Notes under the pieces: generated by a model | The model's database searches: none | Told to the model about the DNA's origin: nothing | The model's input: only the letters and a program-made list of their open reading frames with translations | Translations under genes and position numbers: made by a program | Source: Paracoccaceae bacterium | GTDB taxonomy: Bacteria; Pseudomonadota; Alphaproteobacteria; Rhodobacterales; Rhodobacteraceae | Direction: 5' to 3' | DNA length: 49,834 nt | Assembly (NCBI GenBank): GCA_019090405.1 | Contig: JAHRVZ010000455.1 | Span: 1-49,834, forward strand | Part shown: piece after piece, positions 7,351 to 16,166 of the stretch | Position numbering within the stretch: the first letter of the stretch is position 1 | Layout: the number at the start of each line of letters is the position of its first letter

Positions 7351-8541
7351 TCAGATTTTCACAAACGCTGCCGTGATGTACATGAATGCCACGCCAGCCG
7401 TCAGCCCACCCAGCACAGACGGCCGCAGGAATGTCTCCAGACCCAGATTATTGCTGCGCATCACGTATGCGCCAACCTGAACCACAACCTGGAGGATCGC
7501 ACCCGCGCCGATTGCCAGAGCGAATGCGCCCCACTGCGGCGAGAAAGCAAGACTGCCCAGCCACATGCCGATAACCGCGGGACCACCGGCAAGCAGGGCG
7601 AGCCCCGCAAAGGCCCACAATGGCGGGCGTTTTCTGAGGATGGGCGCAGCAATGCCGATGCCTTCGGTGATATTGTGCACGGTGAAGCCCAGCACCAAAA
7701 AGGTGCCAAGACCCGCTGATCCCGCTGCAAATGCCGCACCGATCGCCAACCCTTCGCCGAGATTATGCAATCCGATTCCTAAGGCGATGAACGTAGACAG
7801 CGCCAGTCCCGTCGGCGGTCCGCCACGTTGCCCCACGGCCATGAGCAGCAAAAACGTGGCTGCTGCAACCAGGATCACCATGACCGGGCCCTGAAATAGG
7901 GCTGCTGAATTCCCTGCGAGTTCCAGTGCCTCCTCAGCCGAGTCGACCAGCAGGAAAGACAGCAAGCCGATGGTCAATGCCATCAGGAAATTCATGCCGC
8001 CCTGACCGACACCGCGCAATACCGGATAGAACATCAGACCAAAGACAATCGGCACGACACCCACAAAGATGCCGATCAAAGCCTGGAATCTCAACTGACC
8101 CGCCGTGACCTTCGGTGTCGGAACGGCCACCTCGATTTCATGTGTGAATGTCGCACCGGTTGTTGTGACGAGGGTCACAGCATGGGCTTCGCCCAGCACC
8201 CACGGATAGGGGACATCCAGCCACACCGTGGCACCGCGCGATATGTCTCCCGGCGGTGTTTGGGTAAATGACCAATACGCGGCATCAACCTGTACCTGGG
8301 CGATACGCATCGGGTCAGAGCCGCCCGCCCGCACCAGCATTCTCAGGCCCTGATCGTTCAGGATGGTCCGCTCGAATGTCACGCCTTCAACGGGCGGGGC
8401 ACCGTTTCTGAAACTCTGGAAGGGGTCCGCAAAAACGATCCAGCCGATGGCAGCAATCAACAGTGCCAGTGGCATAAGCAGCCAGATGAGGTTCTGCGGA
8501 CGCCGGGATTCCGAGAGTGATGGCTGATCTTCCATGTTCAC
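7351..8541 (-). CDS. ZIP-family metal transporter with an N-terminal extracytoplasmic domain
   Basis: The 396-residue protein has a membrane anchor at residues 18-38, an extracytoplasmic beta-rich domain of about 110 residues, and then a ZIP core of about eight helices. The metal-binding helices carry HNLGEGLAIG and HNITEGIGIA, the paired H-N-x-x-E-G motifs of ZIP proteins. ZIP transporters take up divalent metals such as Zn, Fe or Mn. The start overlaps the multicopper oxidase stop (ATGA), so both are one transcription unit opposite the Fur-family gene. A multicopper oxidase coupled to a ZIP protein suggests oxidation and transport of iron or manganese; the substrate is inference. Confidence 0.88.
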   Translation of the reverse strand: MNMEDQPSLSESRRPQNLIWLLMPLALLIAAIGWIVFADPFQSFRNGAPPVEGVTFERTILNDQGLRMLVRAGGSDPMRIAQVQVDAAYWSFTQTPPGDISRGATVWLDVPYPWVLGEAHAVTLVTTTGATFTHEIEVAVPTPKVTAGQLRFQALIGIFVGVVPIVFGLMFYPVLRGVGQGGMNFLMALTIGLLSFLLVDSAEEALELAGNSAALFQGPVMVILVAAATFLLLMAVGQRGGPPTGLALSTFIALGIGLHNLGEGLAIGAAFAAGSAGLGTFLVLGFTVHNITEGIGIAAPILRKRPPLWAFAGLALLAGGPAVIGMWLGSLAFSPQWGAFALAIGAGAILQVVVQVGAYVMRSNNLGLETFLRPSVLGGLTAGVAFMYITAAFVKI

Positions 8542-9635
8542 GCCTCCACGACATCGAAATTCGCCATCCAGCCCAGTTCGGTAAACTCGGCCTGATGTGC
8601 GTGAAACATATAAAGCCCCGGCTCATGTTCGGCGAAGCTGAACTCTAAGATCCCTCGTTCTCCTTGGCATTGAGTGATGAGGTCAACTGTGCGCAGAGTC
8701 GGCGTCAACGTCGTACCTTGATTGTAGTAGTCGAAAAAATTGCCATGAAGGTGGAACGAGTTGATCGGATCAAATTCGACGGCATTGATCAAGTAGACAC
8801 GCACGGGCCGGTTCTTTTCGATCCTGATCGGGGTATTCATATAGGCGAAGGCGACTGTGTTGGCAGCGTAGAACTCATTCTCATCGTCGAAGTTCGTATC
8901 GAAGGCGTTCATCACCATCACCAGTTCCTGCCACTCCGCATTTTCGGCGGTTCCCATCAGGCGCGAACGGGCCACGTTTGTCTGGTCAAGGTGCTTTTCC
9001 GGGTCAGGATCTACGACGAATGCGCCATACATGCCCTTGGCCATATGACGTTTCAGTGGCAGCGCGTGACAGTGATATAGGTGGCAGCCAAACGGTTTGG
9101 CATCGAACTCGTAGGTAAATTCCTCACCTGGGCCAATCATGCCCGGCGTTCCGTTCACACCATCCATCCGCGCTGAATGAATGCCGTGAAAGTGCATTGA
9201 ATGCATGTGCGATCCAAAATTCCGGAACACAATGCGGATCCGATCACCTTCCTTTGCACGCAGGGCAGGGCCGGGAACCCGTCCGTTGAACGTCCAGGCA
9301 GGAAAAAAGACGCCTGGTGCAATCTCAATTTCCTTGTCTTCTGCATCTACTTGGAACGTTCTCAAGGTACGTCCGTCTGACAAGGTTTCGGTCGTACCAA
9401 CATCCCAATCCGTCAGCATTGCTACCGGGTCAAAGCCGTTGGCTAAGTTGTCCACATCGCCAACGGTCATCATATTTCCATGTGTAGCCATGGTTGACGC
9501 GGAAACAGATGGTCCCATAGCCTCCTGTGCCGCCGCTCTGTTTCCAACAGCGACGGAGCCCCCTGCGGCCGCAAGACCCGCCAAGAGAACGCCGCGCCGA
9601 CTTACGGTCTCGTCCCGAGGATTTGCGGGGTCCAT
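8538..9635 (-). CDS. Two-domain multicopper oxidase, Tat-exported
   Basis: The 365-residue protein begins with a Tat signal (SRRGVLLAGLAAAGG, residues 12-26). Domain 1 holds HFHG (148-151) and HCH (188-190) followed by H197 and M202, which gives a type 1 copper site plus trinuclear ligands. Domain 2 holds FHLHG and FHAH, where alanine replaces the type 1 cysteine. The type 1 copper is therefore only in domain 1, as in type C two-domain laccases and in nitrite reductase; the histidine in HFHG instead of NirK's aspartate argues for an oxidase. The ATG at 9635 has GGAGA before it; longer forms would put the Tat signal internally. The ZIP gene follows with a 4-bp overlap. Likely substrate: Cu(I), Fe(II) or Mn(II). 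Confidence 0.9.
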   Translation of the reverse strand: MDPANPRDETVSRRGVLLAGLAAAGGSVAVGNRAAAQEAMGPSVSASTMATHGNMMTVGDVDNLANGFDPVAMLTDWDVGTTETLSDGRTLRTFQVDAEDKEIEIAPGVFFPAWTFNGRVPGPALRAKEGDRIRIVFRNFGSHMHSMHFHGIHSARMDGVNGTPGMIGPGEEFTYEFDAKPFGCHLYHCHALPLKRHMAKGMYGAFVVDPDPEKHLDQTNVARSRLMGTAENAEWQELVMVMNAFDTNFDDENEFYAANTVAFAYMNTPIRIEKNRPVRVYLINAVEFDPINSFHLHGNFFDYYNQGTTLTPTLRTVDLITQCQGERGILEFSFAEHEPGLYMFHAHQAEFTELGWMANFDVVEA

Positions 9636-9709
9636 GTGTGTCTCCAAGGATTGCGGCCAAACGCATTGCTTTTGACGGATTGCGGTTTTTGGCGGGCACG
9701 CATCGTTCT

Positions 9710-9724
9710 TGCGAATCATTCGCA
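9710..9724. promoter_or_regulatory. Fur-family 7-1-7 operator
   Basis: TGCGAATCATTCGCA is a perfect 7-1-7 inverted repeat with the TGnnAAT-n-ATTnnCA layout of Fur-family boxes. It lies between the divergent oxidase (start 9635) and Fur-family gene (start 9792), placed to control both. Confidence 0.65.
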
Positions 9725-9791
9725 TTATGTAATACTCTAAACGCAATTGAGAATTAGTTGCAACTGGAAACCTTCCCTGCGGAGAGAGAGT

Positions 9792-10229
9792 ATGACATCG
9801 GACGGGAAACAGGATCAGAACCCAGCCGGAACACGTGCAAGCGACATTATTGCCAGCAATGGGTTGCGCATCACCAATCAGAGGGTGGCTTTAGTTAAGG
9901 TCTTGCTTGAGTCAGATGATCACCCAGATGCCGTTGAACTACACCGCCGCTTAAGGGCATCAGATGCGTCAATATCCCTAGCCACAGTTTACCGAAACCT
10001 TGCATCTCTGGAAAGTGTCGGCGTCGCTGAGCGGCATTACTTTGAAGGGCATGGTGCCAGATATGAAAGCACAATTTCAGAGCACCATGACCACATTATT
10101 GATTTGGATTCTGACGAAGTTATTGAATTTCAATCGGAAGAAATTGAACAATTACAACAAGAAATTGCGAAAAAACTTGGCTACGAGGTCGTTCACCATC
10201 GACTTGAACTCTATTGTCGGAAGCTGTGA
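9792..10229 (+). CDS. Fur-family metalloregulator
   Basis: The 145-residue protein has the Fur winged-helix domain (GLRITNQRVALVKVL; recognition region LATVYRNLASLESVGVAERHY) and the C-terminal dimer domain with HHDHIIDLDSDEVIEF, the histidine-rich regulatory metal site. The CxxC pairs that hold structural zinc in many Fur and Zur proteins are missing; only one cysteine is near the C-terminus. This resembles alphaproteobacterial Fur/Mur and Irr-like proteins. The ATG at 9792 follows CGGAGAGAGAGT. A 7-1-7 box 68 bp upstream suggests that it represses itself and the oxidase-ZIP unit. The metal or heme it senses cannot be told from the sequence. Confidence 0.92.
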   Translation: MTSDGKQDQNPAGTRASDIIASNGLRITNQRVALVKVLLESDDHPDAVELHRRLRASDASISLATVYRNLASLESVGVAERHYFEGHGARYESTISEHHDHIIDLDSDEVIEFQSEEIEQLQQEIAKKLGYEVVHHRLELYCRKL

Positions 10230-10563
10230 ACGCGAACGGTCATTGTATATTTGCTTTTGTTTGCGCTCTTGGTGACGCGCCTGCTTGGTTGCAGTAGATT
10301 CTTCAGCGGCCAAAGCCCACGTTTTTGTCACGGCCAGACTGTCTTCTCTCGGGTTTTGTCATACTGTCCCTGCCAATGGCTAAAGCGACCGTTCTGGGAA
10401 ATTCGCCACTGACGCACATGACCAATTGCTCGTCTGAGCTGTGCATAGTGCGAAGCTGTCGTCTGAAAATGGTCATATTTGGACGTTTGCAGCGTCGATA
10501 AAAATTAACTGGAACTTGTTACCATTCAAATGCTGCGTTCGCAGAAAATTCCGGAGCGCCGGG
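10230..10563. other. Intergenic region without recognised gene
   Basis: This 334-bp gap lies between the Fur-family gene and the convergent desaturase-like gene. Open frames in it are short, lack ribosome sites and show no recognisable motif. I see no transposase remnant and no clear terminator. Confidence 0.5.
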
Positions 10564-11415
10564 TCATTTATCATCTTCCGGTTGTTGGTCGTTTCTGTTG
10601 ATGGGGTAACCGGAAGCGGGACCGCGAAAGGGCTGAAACAACAAGCGATCAATCCACAGATCTCGCCTGGTTCGAAACTGCTCGATGCCGATGGTCATGC
10701 CAACATGTCCTGCGCTTGGTTGTGCAAGATAGGTTCCCAGCATCCGGTCCCACCACGGCAAGTTGAACCCAAAGTTGCTGTTGGTCTCTGACGGTATAAT
10801 CGAATGGTGAACCCGGTGCATATCCGGTGTCACGATGACCAGACTTAGTGCTGCATCCAGCCGAGATGGAAGGTGAGCGTTCGAATGATTGAACAACGAC
10901 GTTCCGTTTAACAGAACCTCGAATACCAATACAGCAATGGCGGGCGGCCCGAGTGCCAAAACAAGTAACAGCTTGATCGCCATGGAAATCAAAATCTCGA
11001 ATGGATGGAACCGAACACCAGTCGTCACATCAAATTCCAGGTCGGCATGATGCACCCGGTGCAGACGCCAAAGGGCCGGAACCGCATGGAAAAGGACGTG
11101 TTGCAGGTAGATTGCCAGATCGAGTGCTAGAATTGCAAGGATTATGGCGATCCATCCGGGGATGGCGAACTGGTTTAGAAATCCCCAATCGTTTTCTGAG
11201 GCGATTACCGCGAGGCTGACCGCGACAACCGGAAACGCAAGCCTGACCAGCAGAGCGTCCAGCACAACGAGACCCAGATTGTTCGACCATCGCACCAGCC
11301 GCGGTATCTCTACCCGTCGCCGTGGTGCAGCAAGCTCCCAAGCCGCCATCAAAAACAGGATGCCGAAAAAGATTGCCATCCTCACCGCGGGTTCTTGATC
11401 GATAGCATATTCCAA
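10564..11415 (-). CDS. Fatty acid hydroxylase/sterol desaturase superfamily membrane protein
   Basis: The 283-residue integral membrane protein carries the histidine clusters of the superfamily in order: HVLFH, HRVHH, HSNAH and HRVHH, which bind a di-iron centre. These enzymes use O2 to hydroxylate or desaturate lipid-like substrates; bacterial substrates are mostly unknown. The most upstream start is TTG at 11415, with AGAGGGA about ten bases before it; it retains the EPAVRMAIFFG segment that family members typically carry before the first helix. An ATG at 11379 would remove it. The gene stands alone, 158 bp after the end of the MFS gene on the same strand, so it could be the last gene of the extended mer unit. 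Confidence 0.85.
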   Translation of the reverse strand: MEYAIDQEPAVRMAIFFGILFLMAAWELAAPRRRVEIPRLVRWSNNLGLVVLDALLVRLAFPVVAVSLAVIASENDWGFLNQFAIPGWIAIILAILALDLAIYLQHVLFHAVPALWRLHRVHHADLEFDVTTGVRFHPFEILISMAIKLLLVLALGPPAIAVLVFEVLLNGTSLFNHSNAHLPSRLDAALSLVIVTPDMHRVHHSIIPSETNSNFGFNLPWWDRMLGTYLAQPSAGHVGMTIGIEQFRTRRDLWIDRLLFQPFRGPASGYPINRNDQQPEDDK

Positions 11416-11573
11416 GGCTATAAATCCCTCTGTCTCGATACAGCTACCACAAATGAATGAGCGATGTCATGCCAGCCCTTTCGTGGCGATATCCTTCAAG
11501 ACAATAACTTGCTCAATCCAAGCAACGGCAAGTCGCTCTTCATTCCACAGGTTGGAGAAACGGTGCAGGAGGA

Positions 11574-12842
11574 TCATTGGATGAGCTTTTCAACCTCCCC
11601 AATTCGGCGGAGAAGGGCCATCTGCCAAACTGCGGCCAAAATTGCGGCCACGAATACCGCCTCTATTGAAATCATCGATACCAGTGCAGCGCCCAGCAGT
11701 GGCAGCAGCGCTGCGGGTGAGGCCATGACATTGAAGTAGGCGGAATAGACTGGGCGTCTGTCATCGGGGGAAATCTCCATCAGGTAGCCCAGATAGCCGA
11801 TTGTCACGCCGTTCATCATCGCCCCGACCATAAAGAATATTGCGGCGAAAGCAGGTAGACTGGCGTCAGCGGCAAGAAAAACGAGGACCAGTAGCGGTGG
11901 TATTGTACGGACAATCGCAACGGCCTGAAGCAAACGCAGTTTGCCTGTCTTGTCGCCGATCCTGCCCCAAAGCGGGTTTGATGTCAGCGACCCGATTGTC
12001 TGTGCGCCCAACAGCACACCGACATCCGCTGCCGCAACGTCATTCTGGCTCGCTGCGACAAAATAGAAAGGCAGCGCCATCAGGGTGGCACCCCCCAGCC
12101 ATTGAAAGCCCACAAACAGGCGAAAGCGGGAATCGCTTTTCAGTATCTCGACACCACCTCTGAGGAAATCTCTGATGTTGCCAGCAGGCTTTTGCGCCTT
12201 TGGGCTGACGGGCGGCTCTCCGGCAGAGACGAACAACGACGAGGACAGGATCATCAGCATGGACGCGACACCAAAGATCAAAGCGTACGCCATCAGAATG
12301 GGAATGACATCAAGCGACCACCGGACGAATACGGCGATGATCAGTGCGATGAGCCCGCCGCCGAAGAACCGCCACGCGAGCATGGAACTGCGCGAGGTCG
12401 ATGGGATGGAGCGCCCGACGATATCGTTGTAGGGCACGGCCACAACGCCACTGATGAAGGCATAGGCGGTCCAGAGGACGAAAAACCCGACAACCAACGG
12501 AACCGGCGGCCAGTCAAGCAGTGGCCAGTCCGAGCCCCACCACAGCAGAACGGCGATCAGCGCCAGACAGGTTGCGCGACCGTATGCACCAAAGACATAG
12601 AAGGGCATGCGCCGATCGGCTCGCTGTGCCAGATAGCCAACGACCAATTGCGGCAACAGCCAGCCCAGCCGAAGGATGGTGGTGACGGCACCCACGGCAA
12701 AGACGCTGCCCGTCAGATAGAAAACCAGGCTGGCCACCACCGTGGCGGAATCGACCGCTGCAGTCCCCCCTTGGAAAGACGCCCCCGCGGCAGCAATCAG
12801 TCGGAAGCGTCGTCGTTCCGTTGCGCCTTCACGCCCGGGCAT
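11574..12842 (-). CDS. Major facilitator superfamily (MFS) transporter
   Basis: The 422-residue protein has about 12 predicted helices and MFS loop motifs such as LAQRADRRMPFY between helices 2 and 3 and GRIGDKTGKLR in the second half. The start at 12842 has GGAG eight bases upstream and overlaps the end of the preceding flippase-like gene by 14 bp, so the two are coupled. It is the last of a chain of genes running from merT. The substrate is unknown. A longer form starting at GTG 12869 is possible but would increase the overlap. Confidence 0.85.
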   Translation of the reverse strand: MPGREGATERRRFRLIAAAGASFQGGTAAVDSATVVASLVFYLTGSVFAVGAVTTILRLGWLLPQLVVGYLAQRADRRMPFYVFGAYGRATCLALIAVLLWWGSDWPLLDWPPVPLVVGFFVLWTAYAFISGVVAVPYNDIVGRSIPSTSRSSMLAWRFFGGGLIALIIAVFVRWSLDVIPILMAYALIFGVASMLMILSSSLFVSAGEPPVSPKAQKPAGNIRDFLRGGVEILKSDSRFRLFVGFQWLGGATLMALPFYFVAASQNDVAAADVGVLLGAQTIGSLTSNPLWGRIGDKTGKLRLLQAVAIVRTIPPLLVLVFLAADASLPAFAAIFFMVGAMMNGVTIGYLGYLMEISPDDRRPVYSAYFNVMASPAALLPLLGAALVSMISIEAVFVAAILAAVWQMALLRRIGEVEKLIQ

Positions 12843-13857
12843 TAAGTGTCTCCGCTTCAAGTTGGACACGGCGGATGTCGATGCCGCTTTGCCACAGGAC
12901 GATCAATCCGATGCCTACGACAAGTAGGATCGTCATGATGTAATTGAACAGGATCATCAGCAGCGCCGTTTCTGGCGGAACGCCCAACATCTGCAATGCA
13001 AATCCAGCGCCAAAAATGAAACTGCCCGGTATTCGCACGAAACGACCCAGCACCATGATGAACCCGGAAAACACCATCAGAAAGATATAGTCCCAAGGGG
13101 CCAGAACGACGCCAACCGCAAGGCCCGCCCAGACAAAATGGGTCGCCGCGATTAACTTGGCTGCGATTGCGCCCAGAAACACCGCTGCCCGCCGTGTGGC
13201 ATCGCGTGGCCAGACCACTCCATCACAAATTGCCGTGCGCAATCCCGGGCCATTTGCGCGCATTCGCGCGGCGACCCAATCAAACAGGCGGCAAATCACC
13301 GGCCCGTCGCTGGCAAAAAGTGTGCGGAACCTGAACATCGCCCAAAGCAGCCCGCCAAACAACACTATGTTGAGCGCGCCGGCAACACTGAGGCCCAGTT
13401 CCAGATTGCCCTCAGCCTGCGGCACTTTCCCGACAAGCGCCAACACACCTGCAACAAGCGCGAAAACCACGCCGTCGATAAACCGCGAGATGATTGTGGT
13501 TGTCAGGACTGTTGCCATCTTCAACTGCTCAAGCCGTGCGATAATCCACGCGCGCACCAACGGGCTAATCCCAAGTGGCACCAGCACATTGGCCCCATAT
13601 CCGGCCAGCAAAGCGCCAGTTAGCCGGAAGGTGTCCACGGGTTTGACATCGTGCAAAATTTGACGCCATTTCCAGCCGTTGAAAAATTGCTCCAACAGGA
13701 TGGTCACGGCGAGGATCACGACCCAGATTAGATTGGCAGACCGCAGCCCATCCAGGAATTTGCCGAAGTCCAAGCTTCCGTACAGCATGAAGATCAGGAC
13801 AAGCGCCACTGCCGCGCCAATCAGAGGCGCACCCCAACGCAGCAGCAATCCATTCAT
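12829..13857 (-). CDS. Lysylphosphatidylglycerol synthase-type transmembrane protein (UPF0104-like)
   Basis: The 342-residue protein is almost entirely membrane-embedded, with about eight helices, and resembles the N-terminal flippase domain of MprF/AglD-type proteins: LLEQFFNGWKWRQIL and GYGANVLVPLGISPLVRAWI correspond to the conserved first-half region. No synthase domain follows. Such stand-alone domains are thought to move lipids across the membrane. The start at 13857 follows AGGAGAAGGT, a very strong ribosome site. It lies 35 bp after the Cys-rich membrane gene downstream of merA and overlaps the MFS gene, so it is in the extended mer operon; its role in mercury resistance is unknown. 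Confidence 0.8.
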   Translation of the reverse strand: MNGLLLRWGAPLIGAAVALVLIFMLYGSLDFGKFLDGLRSANLIWVVILAVTILLEQFFNGWKWRQILHDVKPVDTFRLTGALLAGYGANVLVPLGISPLVRAWIIARLEQLKMATVLTTTIISRFIDGVVFALVAGVLALVGKVPQAEGNLELGLSVAGALNIVLFGGLLWAMFRFRTLFASDGPVICRLFDWVAARMRANGPGLRTAICDGVVWPRDATRRAAVFLGAIAAKLIAATHFVWAGLAVGVVLAPWDYIFLMVFSGFIMVLGRFVRIPGSFIFGAGFALQMLGVPPETALLMILFNYIMTILLVVGIGLIVLWQSGIDIRRVQLEAETLNARA

Positions 13858-13892
13858 ACCTTCTCCTGTTCGAAGTCTGCGCCAAATCAACC

Positions 13893-14255
13893 TCAGCGGT
13901 AGCGTCCCATCAGCTTCTCACTCAGATACCAGATTAAGCCACTCCCAGCTCCGATTGTAAGACCGAGCCAGCGCCAACCGTCCGGTCCAAGCGGCACCAG
14001 CCCGGTACCGTGGCCCAGCACTGGCACGATCATCGCCAACAGAAACGGCCCGGTATAGCGGCAATGTACGCGACCGCAGCGGCGGTTATTCCAAATGCAC
14101 GCACCGCCCATCCACGCCAGTGCAACAACCCAGACCGCTGTCTTCGGCCCGGTCGGAAGCCAGATCGCCAATACCATCAAGCCGATGGGCAGCCACCAAG
14201 CAAGGATGGCGTTGCGATACGTACCCAGAAGATCATTTCTTGTTGCATTTGTCAT
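13893..14255 (-). CDS. Small Cys-containing membrane protein in the mer operon, function unknown
   Basis: The 120-residue protein has about four membrane helices. Between helices 2 and 3 lies ACIWNNRRCGRVHCRYTGP, with cysteines 53, 60 and 65 and a histidine, an arrangement suited to soft-metal binding. I do not recognise a named mer family. It starts 4 bp after the merA stop with GGGGTG before the ATG, so it is part of the mer operon. It might take part in mercury transport or in export of a reduction product; this rests on gene position and cysteines only. Confidence 0.75.
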   Translation of the reverse strand: MTNATRNDLLGTYRNAILAWWLPIGLMVLAIWLPTGPKTAVWVVALAWMGGACIWNNRRCGRVHCRYTGPFLLAMIVPVLGHGTGLVPLGPDGWRWLGLTIGAGSGLIWYLSEKLMGRYR

Positions 14256-14259
14256 TTTA

Positions 14260-15693
14260 TCACCCCGCACAACATGACAATTTGGCGACATCCTTCTCGA
14301 ATGTCTGCGCAGCTAATTTCAGCCCTTCGACAGTTGTGAGGTAAGGAAAGATCATCGCACCCAAATCGTCGTAGGTCATACCCATCTTGAGAGCCATCGC
14401 TGCAGTCTGAATGCTGTCCGCGCCTTCTGGGGCAATGATATGCGCGCCCAAGAGTTTTTTGCTGTCCTTGTCCGCAACCAGCTTGATCAAACCGCGTGTA
14501 TCACGTGCAGCCAAAGCGCGTGGAACATGCTCCAAACCCAAAACAGATGTGACAACCTCATAACCCGCAGACTGGGCCTGTGCTTCGGTGAGGCCAACGC
14601 TGGCAACTTGCGGATCAGAGAAGACCACGGCAGGCATGATGCTGTTGTCATAGCTAAGCGTGTTTCCATTCATCGCATTTTTGGCAGCGAGTCTCGCGCC
14701 GTATGCCGCCATATAAACAAACTGGTCGGTTCCGGTCACATCACCCGTGGCATAAACCCCGTCCCGTGTGCTGCGCATCTCTGGGTCAATTACAATTCCA
14801 CCGCGCGCATTCGTGTCGATCCCGGCGACATCGAGCGCCAATGAGCTTGTGTTCGGAACACGGCCCGTTGCGAGCATTAGCTTTTCAGCTTCGATCCTGA
14901 CGGCCACGCCATTATGTGTGGCGTGCAGGGTGACGCCATCGCCCGATTTTTCAAATCGGTCATAAGACAGCCCATCAAGAACCTTAATACCCTCTTCGGA
15001 AAAGGCTTTCGCCAGGGCTTCGCTGACCTCTGGTTCTGCCTCCGGCAGCAAGCCACCACGCGTGACGATGGTGACTTCTACGCCTGCACGGGCAAATATC
15101 TGAGCAATCTCAACGCCGATATAGCCGCCACCCATCACCATCAGAGATTTCGGGAGATGCATCTGTTCAAGTGCAGACGTGCTGTCCAGCCAGTCAACGC
15201 CGTCCAGTCCGGGGATATCGGGGATGTGCGGGGCCGAACCCGTTGCAATGATGACTTTTGGTGCACGAATAATGCGGTCTCCAACCTTCAAAGAACCATC
15301 GTTTGCAAAACTCGCCTGACCTTCGATGTAGGTGACGCCTTCATAGTTCGGCAGAACATCAACGTATTTTGCCGCGCGAAGATCATCCACCAAGGCTTGC
15401 TTTTGGGCCACCAACGCCGCCCAATCGGTTACTTTTGCCGTAGCTTCCACGCCATCAAACCGATCAGCCCCTTTGGCTGCGTGCAGTGCTTCGACCGCGC
15501 GGATCATCGCTTTGGAGGGGACGCACCCGACGTTGACGCAAGTGCCGCCGATGGTTCCGTAGCCTATGAGAACAACCCGCGCACCGTCTTCGGCTGCGGT
15601 GATTGCAGCGGAAAATCCAGCAGAGCCAGCACCGATCACAGCGAGGTCATACGTATAGGCATCCACCGCGTTTAGGTTCAGTAAATCAAGCAT
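14260..15693 (-). CDS. merA: Mercuric reductase MerA
   Basis: The 477-residue protein is a class I flavoprotein disulfide reductase: FAD-binding GAGSAG near residue 21, the redox-active pair C52/C57 in GTCVNVGCVPSK, the NADPH-binding GGGYIGVE region, the second FAD motif YATGDVTGTDQF, and the C-terminal vicinal cysteines C474-C475 (SCCAG) that are diagnostic for mercuric reductase. It reduces Hg(II) to volatile Hg(0) with NADPH in the cytoplasm. The N-terminal HMA (MerP-like) domain of Tn501-type MerA is missing, as in many alphaproteobacterial enzymes. It is the fifth gene of the mer operon driven by the promoter at 16908-16938. Confidence 0.97.
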   Translation of the reverse strand: MLDLLNLNAVDAYTYDLAVIGAGSAGFSAAITAAEDGARVVLIGYGTIGGTCVNVGCVPSKAMIRAVEALHAAKGADRFDGVEATAKVTDWAALVAQKQALVDDLRAAKYVDVLPNYEGVTYIEGQASFANDGSLKVGDRIIRAPKVIIATGSAPHIPDIPGLDGVDWLDSTSALEQMHLPKSLMVMGGGYIGVEIAQIFARAGVEVTIVTRGGLLPEAEPEVSEALAKAFSEEGIKVLDGLSYDRFEKSGDGVTLHATHNGVAVRIEAEKLMLATGRVPNTSSLALDVAGIDTNARGGIVIDPEMRSTRDGVYATGDVTGTDQFVYMAAYGARLAAKNAMNGNTLSYDNSIMPAVVFSDPQVASVGLTEAQAQSAGYEVVTSVLGLEHVPRALAARDTRGLIKLVADKDSKKLLGAHIIAPEGADSIQTAAMALKMGMTYDDLGAMIFPYLTTVEGLKLAAQTFEKDVAKLSCCAG

Positions 15694-15711
15694 GATGTTG
15701 GTCTTTCGGAT

Positions 15712-15915
15712 TCAGGTTTTCCGCGCACGGCGGATGACAGCGTAAATCGTGATCAGTATGAACACAGCGAGGGCAGGGAATAAAACGTAGTCCAGATAGC
15801 CGACCAGAGCTGACAGGCCGACAATGCCAAAAAGCACGACCAGAATTGGCGTGAAGCAACACAACGCGATTATCACCGTGCCGATAATGCCCATTTTAAG
15901 AAGTCTGTCGTTCAC
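15712..15915 (-). CDS. merF: Mercury transport protein MerF
   Basis: The 67-residue protein has two membrane helices with the vicinal cysteine pair in IALCCFTPILVVLFG in the first and the conserved LSALVGYLDYVLFPAL in the second, matching MerF. MerF moves Hg(II) across the inner membrane to MerA. The GTG at 15915 has AAAGGA about eight bases upstream and gives the usual N-terminal length; a TTG at 15933 has no such site. It overlaps the preceding gene by 20 bp. The second Cys pair of classical MerF is not evident in the short tail. Confidence 0.9.
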   Translation of the reverse strand: MNDRLLKMGIIGTVIIALCCFTPILVVLFGIVGLSALVGYLDYVLFPALAVFILITIYAVIRRARKT

Positions 15916-16159
15916 GTTGGTCGTCCTTTTCAAATTCTTGTTTGTGTTTGCGCATCCGCATGAAATTGCGCGCTGCTAAGAACACGATGCCGCTAAGCGT
16001 GGCCACCAGGGCAGAAGTTAGCAAATTGGCACCCGTCAGAAATCCAGCCGTTCCGAAAAGAACGGTTCCGATCAGGGCTGCCTTTCCCGCGCAGCAAATC
16101 AAGACAACCGGTGCGGCGACGATGAAGGCCAGTAGGCCTCCTGATGAGCTATCTTTCAT
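15896..16159 (-). CDS. Small CC-motif membrane protein in the mer operon
   Basis: The 87-residue protein has two hydrophobic helices, the first with VVLICCAGKAAL (C22-C23), and a basic tail. The vicinal pair in helix 1 is the hallmark of the mercury carriers MerT, MerF and MerC, but the rest of the sequence matches none that I know. It starts 7 bp after merP and overlaps merF by 20 bp, so it is translated with them. It is a good candidate for an additional mercury carrier. The chosen ATG is at 16159; upstream in-frame residues would overlap merP. Confidence 0.75.
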   Translation of the reverse strand: MKDSSSGGLLAFIVAAPVVLICCAGKAALIGTVLFGTAGFLTGANLLTSALVATLSGIVFLAARNFMRMRKHKQEFEKDDQRERQTS

Positions 16160-16166
16160 ATGCGGC

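Noticed and set aside
9636..9746. N-terminal extension of the multicopper oxidase
   Set aside because: It would put the Tat signal in the interior; the ATG at 9635 has its own ribosome site. The extension also covers the Fur-type operator.
12102..12845. 247-codon open frame on the plus strand
   Set aside because: It is the complement of the MFS gene; the composition (D, H, Q, R rich) is typical of an antisense shadow.
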